From NCBI GenBank assembly GCA_002397315.1, contig DHAE01000025.1:37729-61387 (forward strand): a stretch of DNA of 23,659 bases. Direction: 5' to 3'. Below, piece after piece: positions 16,701-22,911 of the stretch (positions within the stretch are counted from its first letter, which is position 1; every line of letters starts with the position of its first letter). The notes under the pieces are model-generated. The model did no database searches. It had not been told where the DNA came from and worked only from the letters and a program-made list of their open reading frames with translations. This DNA comes from Comamonadaceae bacterium UBA4962 (lineage in GTDB: Bacteria; Pseudomonadota; Gammaproteobacteria; Burkholderiales; Burkholderiaceae_C). The position numbers and the translations under genes are program-made.

Positions 16701-16917
16701 TGGCGCCGTTCATCTCGCGCTCGATGACGGCGAGCACGCTGTCCTCCAGCGTCTGGGCGTTGGCGCCGGGGTAGGCCACCGACACCTGGATGGTCGGCGG
16801 CGCCACGGCCGGGTACTGCGCGATCGGCAGTTTGGTGATGGAGATTCCCCCCATCACCATGATGAAGATCGTGATGACCCATGCAAAGATGGGCCGTTCG
16901 ATGAAGAACTTGGCCAT
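13759..16917 (-). CDS. acrB: RND multidrug efflux pump, HAE1 family (AcrB/MexB-like)
   Basis: 1052 residues, compared with 1049 in E. coli AcrB. It starts MAKFFIERPIFAWVITIFIM, the conserved first helix. The proton relay pair Asp407-Asp408 is intact in GIVVDDAIVVVENVERIM and has the same numbers as in AcrB. The relay Lys is at 936 in LSAKNAILIVEFAKD (Lys940 in AcrB). Twelve membrane helices and two large periplasmic porter/docking loops are expected from the family. Substrates are typically hydrophobic and amphiphilic drugs, dyes and detergents; specificity cannot be read here. It is the middle gene of a three-gene operon: 24 bp after the fusion protein and 29 bp before the channel. The ribosome site is weak (GGAG). 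Confidence 0.95.
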   Translation of the reverse strand: MAKFFIERPIFAWVITIFIMVMGGISITKLPIAQYPAVAPPTIQVSVAYPGANAQTLEDSVLAVIEREMNGATGLAYVETTSQANGTGSITLSFEPGTNADLAQVDVQNRLSRATPRLPAAVTQQGVRVEQSRSNFLMFAMLTTENPDVSIEALNDYAARNVVPELQRVSGVGTLTQFGAERAMRVWVDPAKLKGFNLSLDQVNAAIRAQNVQVSAGNLGDLPAEQGQPVSATIVVKGQLNNAEQFGNVVLRANTDGSTVRLKDVARIELGSQSYSTSARLNGKQAVGLGVQPTPSANALATAKAVRAKLEELKKFFPQGVNYVVPYDTSKFVSVSIEKVVHTLIEAVVLVFIVMFLFLQNFRYTIIPTIVVPVALLGTFGALLAMGFSINVLTMFGMVLVIGIVVDDAIVVVENVERIMAEEGLPPLQATRKAMGQISGAVIGVTVVLISVFVPLAFFAGSTGNIYRQFAATMATSIAFSAFLALSLTPALCATLLKPIDPEHHAEKKGFFGWFNRSFKSTTHRYESWMGKLLRRGGRMMIIYAVLLGAVALVYTRLPTSFLPNEDQGYIITNIQLPAGAAQSRTSDVLRQVEDYMLKQPEVENIVTVAGFSFSGQGQNAGLAFVILKDWSERSGAEHSASAISGRAFGALSGIRDAFIFALSPPPIPELGTGTGFNFRLQDRAAQGHDALVGARNQLLGMAAQSKVLAGVRPDGMEDAPQMQIDIDRDKANALGVGFDSISSALSTALGSAYINDFPNQGRLQRVVVQADAAARMRPESVLDLPVLNAQGQTVPLSAFASTRWITGAMQTVRYNGYPAMKIAGDAAPGFTTGDAMAEMEKLAGQLPPGFGFEWTGQSREEKLAGSQATVLYAFSLLAVFLCLAALYESWSIPFSVMLVVPLGVLGVLLATLLRGMSNDVYFQIGLVTIIGLSAKNAILIVEFAKDLQAEGKSVLEAALEAAHLRFRPIVMTSLAFTLGVVPLFIASGASSASQRAIGTGVIGGMITGTVLAVIFVPVFFVLVRSFFKGSKRQQEHEAHQAQLHRHAADAE

Positions 16918-16941
16918 GTGCCGCGCTCCGTGTTCTGGGGG

Positions 16942-18249
16942 TTACTGCTTCGCGGGGGCCGAGGCGCCGGAAGCAGGGGGCTGCGCGGAGGAGGCACCGG
17001 CGGCAGGCGCCGAAGCGCCGCCCGCGGGCGCGGCGCCGGCCGGCTGCCATGGCACCGGCTGCACGACGATCGGGTCGCCCGGCTTGCCGCGCGGCAGCTT
17101 CTGGAAGCCGTCCACCATCACCTTCTCGCCGGTCTTCAGGCCGTCCAGCACCACCCAGTTGGTGCCCTGGGCGGGGCCGAGCTTCACGGGGCGGGGCGCG
17201 AGGTGGTTGTCCGGGCCCACGACCATCACCGTGTCGCCCTTTGCCGAACGCGTCACCGCCTGCTGCGGCAGCAGCACGCCGTTGTCCACCTGGGCCTGTT
17301 CCAGGCGCACGCGCACGTAGAGGCCCGGCAGCAGCTGCCGCTCGGGGTTGGGCACTTCGGCGCGCAGCGTCACCTGGCCGCTCGTGGGGTCCACCGACAG
17401 GTCGGTGAACAGCAGCCGGCCCGCCTGCGGGTGCACGCTGCCGTCCTCCATGACCACGCTCACCGAGGCCGCGCCCTTCGACGCCTGCTTGTACTTGCCG
17501 CTCGCGAGGCCGGCCTTGAGCTTCAGCGCATCGGAGGCGGACTGGGTGAAGTTGACGTAGAGCGGATCGATCTGCTGGATCACCGCGAGCTGCGTCGCCT
17601 CGCCCTGGCCGACCAGCGCGCCTTCGGTGACGAGCGCGCGGCCGATGCGGCCGGAGATCGGTGCCGTCACCGCGGCATAGCCGAGGTTGATGCGGGCGGT
17701 GGTGACCGTGGCGCGCGCCGCGGCCAGGTTGGCCTCGGCCGTCTTCTGGGACGCCACCGCGTTGTCGTATTCCTGGCGGCTCACGGCGTTCACCGCCACC
17801 AGCGGCTTGTAGCGCTCGGCCAGCGCGCGGGCCTGCGCGACGGTGGCTTCCGCCTGGGCGACGCTCGCCTGGGCGCTTTCGAGCGAAGCGCGGTAGGGCG
17901 CGTCGTCGATCGTGAACAGCCGCTGTCCGGCCTTGACGTCGCTGCCCTCGGTGAAGAGGCGCTTTTGCAGGATGCCGGCGGCGCGGGCGCGCACCTGGGC
18001 CACGCGCGAGGCCTCCAGGCGGCCCGGCAGTTCGGTGACCAGGCCGACGTCGCCCGGGGCCACCGTCACCACGCCCACCTGCGGCGGCGGGGGCGTGCCG
18101 CCGCCCTGGGCCTGCGCGGCGGAGTCGCCGGACTTGCCGCAGGCCGTCAGGGCCGCGGCCGCGAGCAGGGCCAGGCAGAAGAGCCCTGCCCGCGAAGCGC
18201 GGAGGATCGGGGCAGCGGAGGCATCGGAGTCAACACTCAAGCGGTACAT
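16942..18249 (-). CDS. acrA: RND efflux membrane fusion protein (AcrA/MexA family lipoprotein)
   Basis: A 435-residue periplasmic adaptor that links the pump to the outer-membrane channel. It has a lipoprotein signal ending ALTAC-GKS (Cys37). The family opening VVTVAPGDVGLVTELPGRLEASRVAQVRARAAG (read in parts) forms half of the lipoyl domain. An alpha-hairpin covers about 120-190 (Ala/Glu/Gln-rich), followed by INLGYAAVTAPISGRIGRAL, the second lipoyl half and beta-barrel. The last 40 residues are Ala/Pro/Gly/Ser-rich, longer than in E. coli AcrA. A GGAAGGA site is 5 bases before the ATG. It heads the operon, and its promoter lies in the AcrR-like operator at 18344-18371, so repression by the adjacent TetR protein is inferred. 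Confidence 0.95.
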   Translation of the reverse strand: MYRLSVDSDASAAPILRASRAGLFCLALLAAAALTACGKSGDSAAQAQGGGTPPPPQVGVVTVAPGDVGLVTELPGRLEASRVAQVRARAAGILQKRLFTEGSDVKAGQRLFTIDDAPYRASLESAQASVAQAEATVAQARALAERYKPLVAVNAVSRQEYDNAVASQKTAEANLAAARATVTTARINLGYAAVTAPISGRIGRALVTEGALVGQGEATQLAVIQQIDPLYVNFTQSASDALKLKAGLASGKYKQASKGAASVSVVMEDGSVHPQAGRLLFTDLSVDPTSGQVTLRAEVPNPERQLLPGLYVRVRLEQAQVDNGVLLPQQAVTRSAKGDTVMVVGPDNHLAPRPVKLGPAQGTNWVVLDGLKTGEKVMVDGFQKLPRGKPGDPIVVQPVPWQPAGAAPAGGASAPAAGASSAQPPASGASAPAKQ

Positions 18250-18343
18250 GGAAGTCCTTCCGGATCGGCGCGAGGGGGAAAGGCTGCCGCATGGACTTGG
18301 ATCGTCGTCAAACCCATGCGGCGGCCCTCGGAATTTCGCCGGC

Positions 18344-18371
18344 ATTATACATACAATCATGAATGTATAAT
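18344..18371. promoter_or_regulatory. AcrR-type operator with two divergent -10 boxes
   Basis: ATTATACAT and ATGTATAAT form a perfect 9-bp inverted repeat around a 10-bp spacer. From memory of the E. coli AcrR site, TACATACA at 18348-18355 and GAATGTAT at 18361-18368 match it, and 18 of 24 aligned positions agree. Each arm holds TATAAT: 18344-18349 leftward toward acrA and 18366-18371 rightward toward the TetR gene. A bound repressor would block both promoters. The -35 regions are poor. This island is AT-rich in a GC-rich setting. Confidence 0.85.
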
Positions 18372-18452
18372 TAGTGAAAACCGCGTGCAGCGGGGCTTGC
18401 CGGCCCGTCGGCTGCCAAGCTGCCGAGGCTGCAGATCAAGGAGACACCCCAC

Positions 18453-19145
18453 ATGGCCCGACGTACCAAGGAAGATGCGGTCGCCACCCGCAACAGCCTG
18501 CTGGATGCGGCAGAACAGGTTTTCTATCAGAAGGGCGTCTCGCACGCATCCCTGAACGACATCGCGCAGGCGGCCGGCGCCACCCGGGGTGCCATCTATT
18601 GGCATTTCAAGGACAAGGTGGATTTGTTCAACGCCATGATGGAACGTGTCACGCTGCCGCTGGAGTGCGCGAACGACGGTTGCGCGGGCAACGACCGCAT
18701 GCCCCCGCTGCAGCGCCTGCGCGCCGTGATCGATTTCGTGCTGCGCAGCCTGGAGAAGGACGACTCGGTGCGCCGCGTGTTCGAGATCGCGATGTTCCGC
18801 GTGGAGTACGTGGGCGAGCTTTCCGCCGTGCGCGACCGCCACCTGGAGGCCAGCCTGGAATTCCGCCAGCAGTTCGCCAACGAAATCACCCTCGCCGCGC
18901 AGGACCAGGGGCTGGAACTGTCCTGCTCGGCCGAAGTGGCCGCCACCGGGCTGCAGGCACTGTTCGACGGCCTGATGCAGGTGTGGATGCTCGGGGACGC
19001 CACCTTCGGCCTCGCGGAGACCGGCCGCGCCGCGGTGGACGCCTACCTGCGCGGGCTGGGGTTCGACGTGGCGGGCGGGGTCGATCCGCTCATCGCGGGC
19101 ATCCCGTGGCAGATTTGCCAGTCGCGCCGCAACGCCGTGCCATAA
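18453..19145 (+). CDS. TetR-family repressor of the RND pump (AcrR/TtgR-like)
   Basis: A 230-residue TetR regulator. The DNA-binding domain is clear: ATRNSLLDAAEQVFYQKGVSHASLNDIAQAAG (read in parts), with the helix-turn-helix at about 33-52 and the signature GATRGAIYWHFKDKVDLF. The C-terminal domain (from about 75) is the ligand and dimer domain, less conserved but like AcrR/TtgR (LRSLEKDDSVRRVFEIAMFRVEYV). It is divergent from the acrAB-channel operon, and the AcrR-like operator lies 82 bp upstream of its start. The natural inference is that it represses both units until a drug-like ligand binds. A strong AAGGAG site is 9 bases before the ATG. Its stop lies next to the tRNA gene. Confidence 0.93.
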   Translation: MARRTKEDAVATRNSLLDAAEQVFYQKGVSHASLNDIAQAAGATRGAIYWHFKDKVDLFNAMMERVTLPLECANDGCAGNDRMPPLQRLRAVIDFVLRSLEKDDSVRRVFEIAMFRVEYVGELSAVRDRHLEASLEFRQQFANEITLAAQDQGLELSCSAEVAATGLQALFDGLMQVWMLGDATFGLAETGRAAVDAYLRGLGFDVAGGVDPLIAGIPWQICQSRRNAVP

Positions 19146-19146
19146 T
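19141..19146 (+). promoter_or_regulatory. Candidate -10 of the tRNA-Arg gene, overlapping the TetR stop codon
   Basis: CATAAT lies 27 bp before the mature tRNA and contains the TAA stop of the TetR gene (19143-19145). The following CCGCCCC is a GC-rich discriminator of the kind seen in stringently controlled stable-RNA promoters. The nearest -35-like hexamer, TTGCCA (19115-19120), gives a spacer of 20 bp, longer than usual, so confidence is limited. Confidence 0.4.
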
Positions 19147-19173
19147 CCGCCCCTGGGCCGCAAGGGCCCGCGT

Positions 19174-19249
19174 GCGGCTGTAGCTCAGTGGATAGAGTAT
19201 TGGCCTCCGAAGCCAAGGGTCGTGGGTTCGATCCCCGCCAGCCGCACCA
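19174..19249 (+). tRNA. tRNA-Arg (anticodon CCG)
   Basis: 76 bases fold as a complete cloverleaf. The acceptor GCGGCTG pairs with CAGCCGC, followed by discriminator A and an encoded CCA end. The D-loop segment is TAGCTCAGTGGATAGAG. The anticodon stem TTGGC/GCCAA encloses loop CTCCGAA with CCG at 19207-19209. The T-arm has GGTTCGATCCC. It decodes CGG, a common codon in this GC-rich genome. No second tRNA or integrase gene is adjacent. Confidence 0.97.
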
Positions 19250-19343
19250 GAATTTCCCTGTTTTCAGCGCCTCTCCCTCCACTGCCGAAAGGCAGACCTG
19301 CGAGGGCGTCCGGGCCGCTGGGCTCCTCTCCCATTCGACAAGG

Positions 19344-19363
19344 CCATGCCGTTTCCGGCATGG
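19344..19363 (-). terminator. Hairpin with GAAA tetraloop just past the glycine-zipper gene
   Basis: Read leftward, CCATGCCG and CGGCATGG form a perfect 8-bp stem closed by GAAA, a GNRA tetraloop. It starts 3 bp after the stop at 19367. No T-run follows, so it is more likely an mRNA 3' stabiliser or a Rho-assisted end than a classical terminator. Confidence 0.4.
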
Positions 19364-19366
19364 GGT

Positions 19367-19747
19367 TCACCGCGGCAGGTCGGGCTCGTGCGTTGCTTCG
19401 GGCGGGGGCGGCACGGTGCCGGGCGCCGAGGGTTCCACCGTGGCCTTGCTGACGGCGGCTCCGCCCACCGCTCCGGCCACGCCGCCCACGGCCACGCCGA
19501 CCACGATGCCGATCGGGCCGCCCACGGCCCCGCCCACCGCGGCGCCGGTCGCGGCACCGGCCATCACGCCGCCGCCGGCCAGCACCGAGCCGGCTTCGCG
19601 TTCCGCCTCTGCGGGCGAGAGGGCCACCTGGGCGGCCGGGCTCGGGTCCTGCGACGGCACGCCGTGGCCCGGCTGGTGCTCCACGGGCACGCCGTCGGCG
19701 GAGGGACTGACGACGGGGGTGTTCGGTGTCTGTTTGTCGGGGTGCAT
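19367..19747 (-). CDS. Hypothetical glycine-zipper protein
   Basis: A 126-residue protein of unknown function. The N-terminal half is polar and proline-rich (MHPDKQTPNTPVVSPSADG, then VEHQPGHGVPSQDPSPAAQ). Residues about 58-100 are a long Gly/Ala/Val stretch with small-residue spacing (GAATGAAVGGAVGGPIGIVVG and VAVGGVAGAVGGAA), as in glycine-zipper membrane segments. The C-terminus is again Pro/Glu-rich. There is no signal peptide. A strong AAGGAG site 6 bases before the ATG supports the start. The zipper could insert in a membrane or self-associate; nothing more specific can be claimed. Confidence 0.75.
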   Translation of the reverse strand: MHPDKQTPNTPVVSPSADGVPVEHQPGHGVPSQDPSPAAQVALSPAEAEREAGSVLAGGGVMAGAATGAAVGGAVGGPIGIVVGVAVGGVAGAVGGAAVSKATVEPSAPGTVPPPPEATHEPDLPR

Positions 19748-19905
19748 GGTTTCTCCTTCGGCTCGTTGATTCAGCGGTTCAGTGCAGTGCAGGCGAAGGC
19801 CCGCTGGAACCGTTGTACCGCCCGCTGGCAGAGCGGCCGCGCCGGCCTGGGGATCGAAGCCGTGTCAGCGAAAGCGCAGTGCCCGTCCTACACGGGGGAT
19901 GGGTC

Positions 19906-19919
19906 TTGACTTGCATCAA
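19906..19919. promoter_or_regulatory. FNR/ANR-like box
   Basis: TTGACTTGCATCAA differs at one base from the palindromic FNR/ANR consensus TTGAT-N4-ATCAA. Read on the other strand it is TTGATGCAAGTCAA. Its centre (about 19912) is 165 bp before the glycine-zipper start and about 220 bp before the 54-residue gene. It could serve either one, but no matching -10 was found 40 bp away. Its function is inferred from the motif alone. Confidence 0.45.
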
Positions 19920-19934
19920 TTCGCAGGAGCGGGC

Positions 19935-20006
19935 ATGGCGCGTGCTTCGGATTTCTTCGCCACGCGGTCACGCGCCTGTCCGCAATCCGTCATGCCGCTC
20001 CGGTAG
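19935..20006 (+). CDS. Doubtful 23-residue peptide
   Basis: The frame MARASDFFATRSRACPQSV... has a good AGGAG site 5 bases before the ATG, 15 bp after the FNR-like box. It has no recognisable homologue or pattern, and it is short enough to be chance. Its position suggests a leader peptide only if transcription starts at or near the box. Confidence 0.15.
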   Translation: MARASDFFATRSRACPQSVMPLR

Positions 20007-20132
20007 CGTTCCGGCTGGCAAGACCATGCGCTTCGCCTGCGTGCCGTTCGGGTCGCTGTCCGACGGCCGGGGGGCCGGGGCGGTGCGCCAATGCAGTGAA
20101 GACCACTTATTGCCCAGCTTCAGGAGGTTCTC

Positions 20133-20297
20133 ATGTCCAAGTCCCACCGCCACTGGCCCGACGCTGCTCTGGGGCGCAACGCCGGCAAACCGCGCGAGCT
20201 GAAGCGGCGCCGGCAGCGGGAGGCGATGGTGCGGCCGGGGGCTCCGGCCCCGTGCTTTCCGGAGCCCGAAGCGCCGCTCTGGAAGCCGCTGGGCTGA
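20133..20297 (+). CDS. Small basic protein of 54 residues, unknown function
   Basis: The frame MSKSHRHWPDAALGRNAGK... is preceded by AGGAGG at 20122-20127, 5 bases before the ATG, one of the best ribosome sites in the window. The middle is strongly basic (KPRELKRRRQREAMVRPG), and the end is Pro-rich with two Trp and one Cys (PCFPEPEAPLWKPLG). Codon third positions are mostly G or C, as in real genes here. A basic centre could bind nucleic acid or a ribosome, but this is only a guess. It converges with the amidotransferase gene, 18 bp apart. Confidence 0.6.
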   Translation: MSKSHRHWPDAALGRNAGKPRELKRRRQREAMVRPGAPAPCFPEPEAPLWKPLG

Positions 20298-20315
20298 AGG
20301 CCCGGCCGTGGCGGC

Positions 20316-21083
20316 TCAGAGCGCCTGGCAGGTTCCGTCCACGAACACTTTCAACTCGCCGCTGCGGAACGGCGTCCAGACCTCGTCGCTCGTGAGCGGC
20401 GCCGTCACCACGACGGCCACCCGGTCGTGCGGTGTGGTCTGTGCGGAGAAATCCACCGTGAGGTCTTCGTCGCACAAACAGGCCTGCGAGAACGGATGGC
20501 GGCGCTCGATGTAGCAGAGGTGCGTGGAGGCGTGCGCCCACAGCGCCTGCCCGTTCGAGAGCAGGAAGTTGAAGGTGCCGTGCGGCGCGATGCGCGCGGC
20601 CAGTTCGCGCAGCGTCAGCGTGAGTTCGGCCACGCTCGGCATGGCGGCGTGCGACTTGGAGAGCTCCTGCATGATCCAGCAGAACGCATGCTCGCTGTCG
20701 GTGGCGCCCACGGGATGGAAGTGCGCGTGCAGCCGGGGGCGGAACTCCTTCAGATCGCCGTTGTGCGCGAACACCCAGTAGCGGCCCCAGAGTTCACGCA
20801 CGAACGGGTGGCAGTTCTGCAGCGCCACGCTGCCCTGCGTGGCCTTGCGGATGTGGGCGATGACGTTGCGGCTGCGGATCGGGTAGCGGCGGATCAGCTC
20901 GGCCACCGGCGAATCCACGGCGCGCTGGTGGTCCACGAAGTGGCGCAGGCCCTTGTCTTCGAAGAATGCGATGCCCCAGCCGTCCGAGTGGTCGCCCGTG
21001 TTGCCGCCGCGCTGGGCGAAGCCCGTGAAGCTGAAGGTCACGTCGGTGGGCGTGTTGGCGTTCATTCCGAGCAACTGGCACAT
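20316..21083 (-). CDS. Class II glutamine amidotransferase, YafJ-like
   Basis: A 255-residue N-terminal-nucleophile amidohydrolase. It starts MCQLLGMNAN, so Cys2 becomes the catalytic N-terminal cysteine after Met removal. Further active-site motifs are DGWGIAFFED (34-43), HIRKAT (77-82) and FAHNGDL (105-111), followed by TDSEHAFCWIMQEL. This is the full length of the YafJ group, which hydrolyses glutamine (or a related gamma-glutamyl amide) and has no fused synthase domain. Its acceptor is unknown. It follows the exporter gene by 38 bp and probably shares its transcript. There is no clear Shine-Dalgarno. Confidence 0.92.
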   Translation of the reverse strand: MCQLLGMNANTPTDVTFSFTGFAQRGGNTGDHSDGWGIAFFEDKGLRHFVDHQRAVDSPVAELIRRYPIRSRNVIAHIRKATQGSVALQNCHPFVRELWGRYWVFAHNGDLKEFRPRLHAHFHPVGATDSEHAFCWIMQELSKSHAAMPSVAELTLTLRELAARIAPHGTFNFLLSNGQALWAHASTHLCYIERRHPFSQACLCDEDLTVDFSAQTTPHDRVAVVVTAPLTSDEVWTPFRSGELKVFVDGTCQAL

Positions 21084-21121
21084 GGCGGGCGGTGGGTGAG
21101 ACAAGGAGAGGAGCGGCGGCG

Positions 21122-22570
21122 TCAGCCGTTGCGCGGCGGCCGCAACTGCCACGCGGCCACGAGCGCCAGCAGGCACAAGCCGGTGAGCAGCAGGAAGGTT
21201 TCGCCGAAGGCGGCGATGCGTGCGGGGCTGCTGGCCACATTCTGCAGTGAATCGCCGTGCGCAGCGATGCGCCACTCCAGCACGATGCCGCACAGGCTCA
21301 CGCCCGCGGCACCGCCGAGCATGCGCACGAAGCTGATCGCGCTCGATCCCTGGGCGATGAGCGGCTTGGCGAGCGGGCGCATGGCGCCGAGATTCAGCGA
21401 GGGCAGGATGAAGCCCAGGCCGATGCGCCCGAGCGCGGTGATGGCCACCAGCAGCCACACCGTGGCGTGCAGTCCCACCAGGGCCATGAGCCCGAACGAA
21501 ACCGCGAGCAGCGCGAGCCCCGTGCCCACCAGCAGGTGCGTGGGCTGGCGGTCGGCCATGCGCCCGACGAGGGGGATGGTGGCCGCGAGCACGAGCCCGG
21601 CCGGCAGCATGATGGTGCCCACGTGCGAAGCCGACAACTGCAGCCCCAATTGCATGAACACCGGCAGCAGGTAGGTGGAGCCGAAGAGCGCCGTGCCGTA
21701 GATGAAGGCGACGATGCTGCCCATCGCGAACTGCCGCACCTCGAAGAGCCGCAGGTCCATGAGCGGTTTGCCGCCGCGCGCCAGCACCCGGCGTTCCCAC
21801 GCGATGAACGCGGCGAGGGCCGCGAGCGCGCCGAGCAGCAGCGCGGCGGCCTCGAGGGCCGGGCCGCTGTGCAGTGCCACCAGGCCGTTGAGCAGACACA
21901 GCGTGCCCGCGGCGCCCAGCAGAAGACCGGCCCAGTCGAGCGTGGCGCCCTTGCGGTCGGCCGCCACGCCGCCGGGGCTGCTCACGGGCACGTATTTGTA
22001 GGCGAGCGCGATGGAGGCGATGCAGAACGGCACCACCATGAAGAAGATCGAGCGCCAGCCGAACCAGTCCACGAGCAGCCCGCCGACGCTGGGCCCGATG
22101 GCCGGCGCCAGCACCACGCCCATGCCGAAGATGCCGCTCGCGCGGCCCTGCTCGTGCGGCTGGAAGGCGTAGAGGATGATGACGGCCGGAATCGGCTGCA
22201 CCACGCCCGCTGCCAGCCCTTCGAGCACGCGTGCCAGCAGCACCCATTCGTACTGGCCGGCCACGCCGCCGCCGATGCCGCCCGCGAGCAGCAGGGCCAT
22301 GGCCCCGACGTAGGTGGCGCGGTAGCCGTAGCGCGCGAGCAGCCAGGGCGTCGCCAGCATGGCCACGGTGGTGGCGACCATGAAGCCCGAGGTGACCCAC
22401 TGGGCACGCGACTGGCCCAGCGTGAAGTGGTGGCTCATGTCGGGAATGGCGACGTTCACGATCGTGGACGACATGATCGATGCCATGGTGCCGACCATCA
22501 CCGAGAGCAGCAGCAGCCACCGGTAGCGCTCGCCGTACCGCTCGCGCAGCAGGGCGGCGGAGCCCGTCAT
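21122..22570 (-). CDS. MFS exporter, DHA2 (EmrB/QacA) family
   Basis: A 482-residue inner-membrane transporter of the 14-helix drug:H+ antiporter family. It shows the family's first helix with SSTIVNVAIPDM, motif A-like LLARYGYRATYVGAM, and the antiporter motif C region GMGVVLAPAIGPSVGGLLVD. WRSIFFMVVPF follows, and late helices carry GSSAISFVRMLGGAAGVSLCG. It should expel drugs or metabolites with proton exchange; no EmrA partner is adjacent. ATG 22570 was chosen; an in-frame GTG at 22600 would add ten residues. It lies between a tautomerase homologue and an amidotransferase, all leftward. Confidence 0.92.
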   Translation of the reverse strand: MTGSAALLRERYGERYRWLLLLSVMVGTMASIMSSTIVNVAIPDMSHHFTLGQSRAQWVTSGFMVATTVAMLATPWLLARYGYRATYVGAMALLLAGGIGGGVAGQYEWVLLARVLEGLAAGVVQPIPAVIILYAFQPHEQGRASGIFGMGVVLAPAIGPSVGGLLVDWFGWRSIFFMVVPFCIASIALAYKYVPVSSPGGVAADRKGATLDWAGLLLGAAGTLCLLNGLVALHSGPALEAAALLLGALAALAAFIAWERRVLARGGKPLMDLRLFEVRQFAMGSIVAFIYGTALFGSTYLLPVFMQLGLQLSASHVGTIMLPAGLVLAATIPLVGRMADRQPTHLLVGTGLALLAVSFGLMALVGLHATVWLLVAITALGRIGLGFILPSLNLGAMRPLAKPLIAQGSSAISFVRMLGGAAGVSLCGIVLEWRIAAHGDSLQNVASSPARIAAFGETFLLLTGLCLLALVAAWQLRPPRNG

Positions 22571-22682
22571 GCCGTGCCCCGGAATATGGCTGGCCGACAC
22601 ACCATGCTGCGCGCCAGGTGCGTCCTGGGCCAGCAGACGCCGCGCAAGGGCCGCCCCGCGGCGCTGGCGCTCAGGGGGATGC

Positions 22683-22871
22683 TCACTGCCTCTCGGACCA
22701 GAGCTTGCCGCCCGTGGCCCAGTTCTCGCGCTTCACGTCGGTGATGAGGATGTCCACGGATTCGGGCGAGCCGCCCAGGATTTCGACGGAGACGCGGGTG
22801 ATCTCCTCCACGAGCTTCTTCTTCTGCTCGACGGTGCGGCCTTCCATCATTTCGATGTGGTACGTGGGCAT
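22683..22871 (-). CDS. 4-oxalocrotonate tautomerase family protein
   Basis: 62 residues, the classic size. Met removal exposes Pro1 (MPTYHIEMMEGR), the catalytic base, and Arg11 is present. Position 39, the Arg that binds the substrate carboxylate in 4-oxalocrotonate tautomerase, is Asp here (SVDILITDV), and Phe50 is replaced by Trp (ENWATGG). It therefore belongs to the superfamily, but activity on 2-hydroxymuconate should not be assumed. It would be a small oligomer in the cytoplasm. An AAAGGAA site lies 8 bases before the ATG. Upstream in-frame extension is non-coding. Confidence 0.93.
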   Translation of the reverse strand: MPTYHIEMMEGRTVEQKKKLVEEITRVSVEILGGSPESVDILITDVKRENWATGGKLWSERQ

Positions 22872-22911
22872 GGGTGGGTTCCTTTGGATGGCGAAAAAAT
22901 CAGCCTCTCGA

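Larger units (their letters stand above)
19748..20132. other. 385-bp spacer between the glycine-zipper gene and the 54-residue gene
   Basis: This holds the divergent control region for two small genes. I find an FNR-like box at 19906-19919 and a doubtful 23-codon frame at 19935-20006. I see no tRNA, larger gene or repeat. No convincing -10/-35 pair was found on either strand. Confidence 0.5.

Noticed and set aside
13720..18555. Open frame of about 1600 codons on the plus strand opposite the efflux operon
   Set aside because: It is antisense to three clearly homologous genes, rich in His/Arg/Gln, and has no domain. Long antisense frames are expected in DNA this GC-rich.
19155..19169. Hairpin GGGCC/GGCCC between the TetR gene and the tRNA as a terminator
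   Set aside because: Only 5 bp of stem and no T-run; it lies between a likely tRNA -10 and the mature tRNA.
19174..19800. tRNA-Arg as an integration site for a mobile element
   Set aside because: No integrase, no repeat of the tRNA 3' end and no shift in gene content that marks an island is visible within the window.
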